NCBI GenBank assembly: GCA_005888675.1
Contig: VBBA01000050.1
Location: 1 to 5,695, forward strand
Source of the DNA: Candidatus Bathyarchaeota archaeon
Lineage (GTDB): Archaea > Thermoproteota > Bathyarchaeia > 40CM-2-53-6
Length of the DNA stretch: 5,695 bases
Reading direction: 5' to 3'
The notes beneath the pieces are model-generated. The model did no database searches. It saw only the letters and a list, made by a program, of their open reading frames with translations, and was not told the origin of the DNA. The stretch's first letter is position 1. Each line of letters starts with the position of its first letter. Shown in pieces: positions 5,306 through 5,695 of this stretch. Position numbers and translations under genes: made by a program.

Positions 5306-5371
5306 TCCCGCCCCCGGCACTCTCCCCCCGCGATACTCCCAAATCCAAGCTACGTAAGTGATGCTCTACCC

Positions 5372-5695
5372 ATGTCCGTGAATGAACCGAAGGTCCGGCG
5401 TCGAATAATCTCGCTTCTGATTCTTCTCTTGTCCCTGTCGGGGTTGATTAGCTTCGCTCTCTTGACCGAGTCTGATCCCCATCTCTCCGCCATGGCTAAT
5501 CCTCCTGGCCTATTGCAGGTTCATGCAGCGTCCGGCTCTAGTCCCGTCAACATTCCAATCGTGGACGAGAATACCCATGATCGGCAACAAGCTGAGCCCA
5601 CGATCGCGATCGATCCTCGCAACCCGGACATCATTGTCGCGGGTGCCCAGGACTATCGTTTGAGGGATTCTAACCAGCATCGATGGCATGGTTAC
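5372..5695 (+). CDS. Secreted BNR/sialidase-like beta-propeller protein, N-terminal part (3' truncated)
   Basis: The frame is open from ATG at 5372 to the window end (108 codons) with no stop. Residues 1-11 are charged (KVRRR), followed by a hydrophobic run from about 12 to 32, a Sec-type signal peptide or anchor. After a 35-residue linker the sequence AEPTIAIDPRNPDIIVAGAQ appears, the phrase that opens many exported sialidase/BNR-repeat propellers, normally followed by Asp-box blades. Only the first strand is visible, so catalytic residues and blade number cannot be judged, and a true sialidase activity should not be assumed. A nearby ATG at 5361 is closed after six codons. No Shine-Dalgarno is visible before 5372. 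It starts 52 bp after the tRNA on the same strand. Family call moderate. Confidence 0.7.
   Translation, partial: MSVNEPKVRRRIISLLILLLSLSGLISFALLTESDPHLSAMANPPGLLQVHAASGSSPVNIPIVDENTHDRQQAEPTIAIDPRNPDIIVAGAQDYRLRDSNQHRWHGY

Larger units (their letters stand above)
5172..5319 (+). tRNA. tRNA-Met (CAT, elongator type) with three introns
   Basis: Removing three insertions (23, 16 and 34 nt) leaves a perfect 75-nt tRNA. The acceptor stem is GCCGGGG/CCCCGGC (7 bp) with discriminator A73. The D stem is GCTC/GAGC with G18G19 present. The anticodon stem is CCGGA/TCCGG around loop CTCATAA (anticodon CAT), and the T stem is GCGGG/CCCGC. U8-A14 and G15-C48 tertiary partners are in place. CCA is not encoded. 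The first pair is G1-C72 and the anticodon stem lacks the three G-C pairs of initiators, so this is not initiator tRNA. Elongator Met is the best call; tRNA-Ile2 (agmatidine-modified CAU) cannot be excluded by eye. The T loop reads CTCGAAT, with C in place of the nearly invariant U54. Maturation would need the archaeal splicing endonuclease acting on relaxed bulge-helix-bulge sites. It is divergent from pgk. Confidence 0.93.

Noticed and set aside
5172..5319. Split or permuted tRNA, or initiator tRNA-Met
   Set aside because: All exon pieces are in order on one strand with short hairpin introns, so cis-splicing suffices. G1-C72 and the CCGGA/TCCGG anticodon stem do not fit an initiator.
1..5695. 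CRISPR array, insertion sequence or transposase
   Set aside because: No spaced direct repeats, terminal inverted repeats or transposase-like coding sequence were seen on either strand.

Overview
The window looks archaeal. A tRNA gene is interrupted by three short introns, two at non-canonical positions. CCA is not encoded, the phosphoglycerate kinase has archaeal-type motifs, and a short winged-helix protein carries its own membrane segments. An archaeon of the Thermoproteota/TACK side (Nitrososphaeria or Bathyarchaeia-like) is my inference; the class cannot be fixed from this sequence. Base composition looks near 50% GC.

Layout. At the left edge is the 3' end of a plus-strand AmmeMemoRadiSam-type radical SAM gene (to 241). 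It converges, across a 16-bp gap holding a perfect 12-bp palindrome, on a minus-strand block that runs almost to 5060. Read in transcription order (right to left), that block holds pgk (phosphoglycerate kinase), a GT4 glycosyltransferase, and a class I SAM methyltransferase overlapping the glycosyltransferase by 23 nt. It continues with a winged-helix regulator with two membrane segments, a membrane-anchored DUF4382-like surface protein, and a tiny four-cysteine zinc-ribbon ORF followed after 1 nt by a basic ORF in another frame. Right of pgk, on the plus strand, are the intron-rich tRNA with anticodon CAT (5172-5319) and the start of a secreted BNR/sialidase-like protein cut by the window end.

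How the genes may work together. The glycosyltransferase and methyltransferase overlap and probably act on one glycan or lipid-linked sugar; pgk lies 55 nt upstream and may share a transcript. The membrane winged-helix protein lies directly upstream of the DUF4382-like exported protein in the same orientation, with a 13-bp palindrome in front of the regulator and a 7+7-bp inverted repeat in front of the exported protein. That suggests an envelope-sensing regulator and target pair (inference). No mobile element, CRISPR array, rRNA or origin was seen. The only gene-poor stretch over 300 bases (242-619) contains the small zinc-ribbon locus and its upstream region.

The most notable items are the triple-intron tRNA with an unusual C54, the zinc-ribbon/basic-tail ORF pair that may be one gene with a +1 frameshift, and the membrane regulator with its palindromes.
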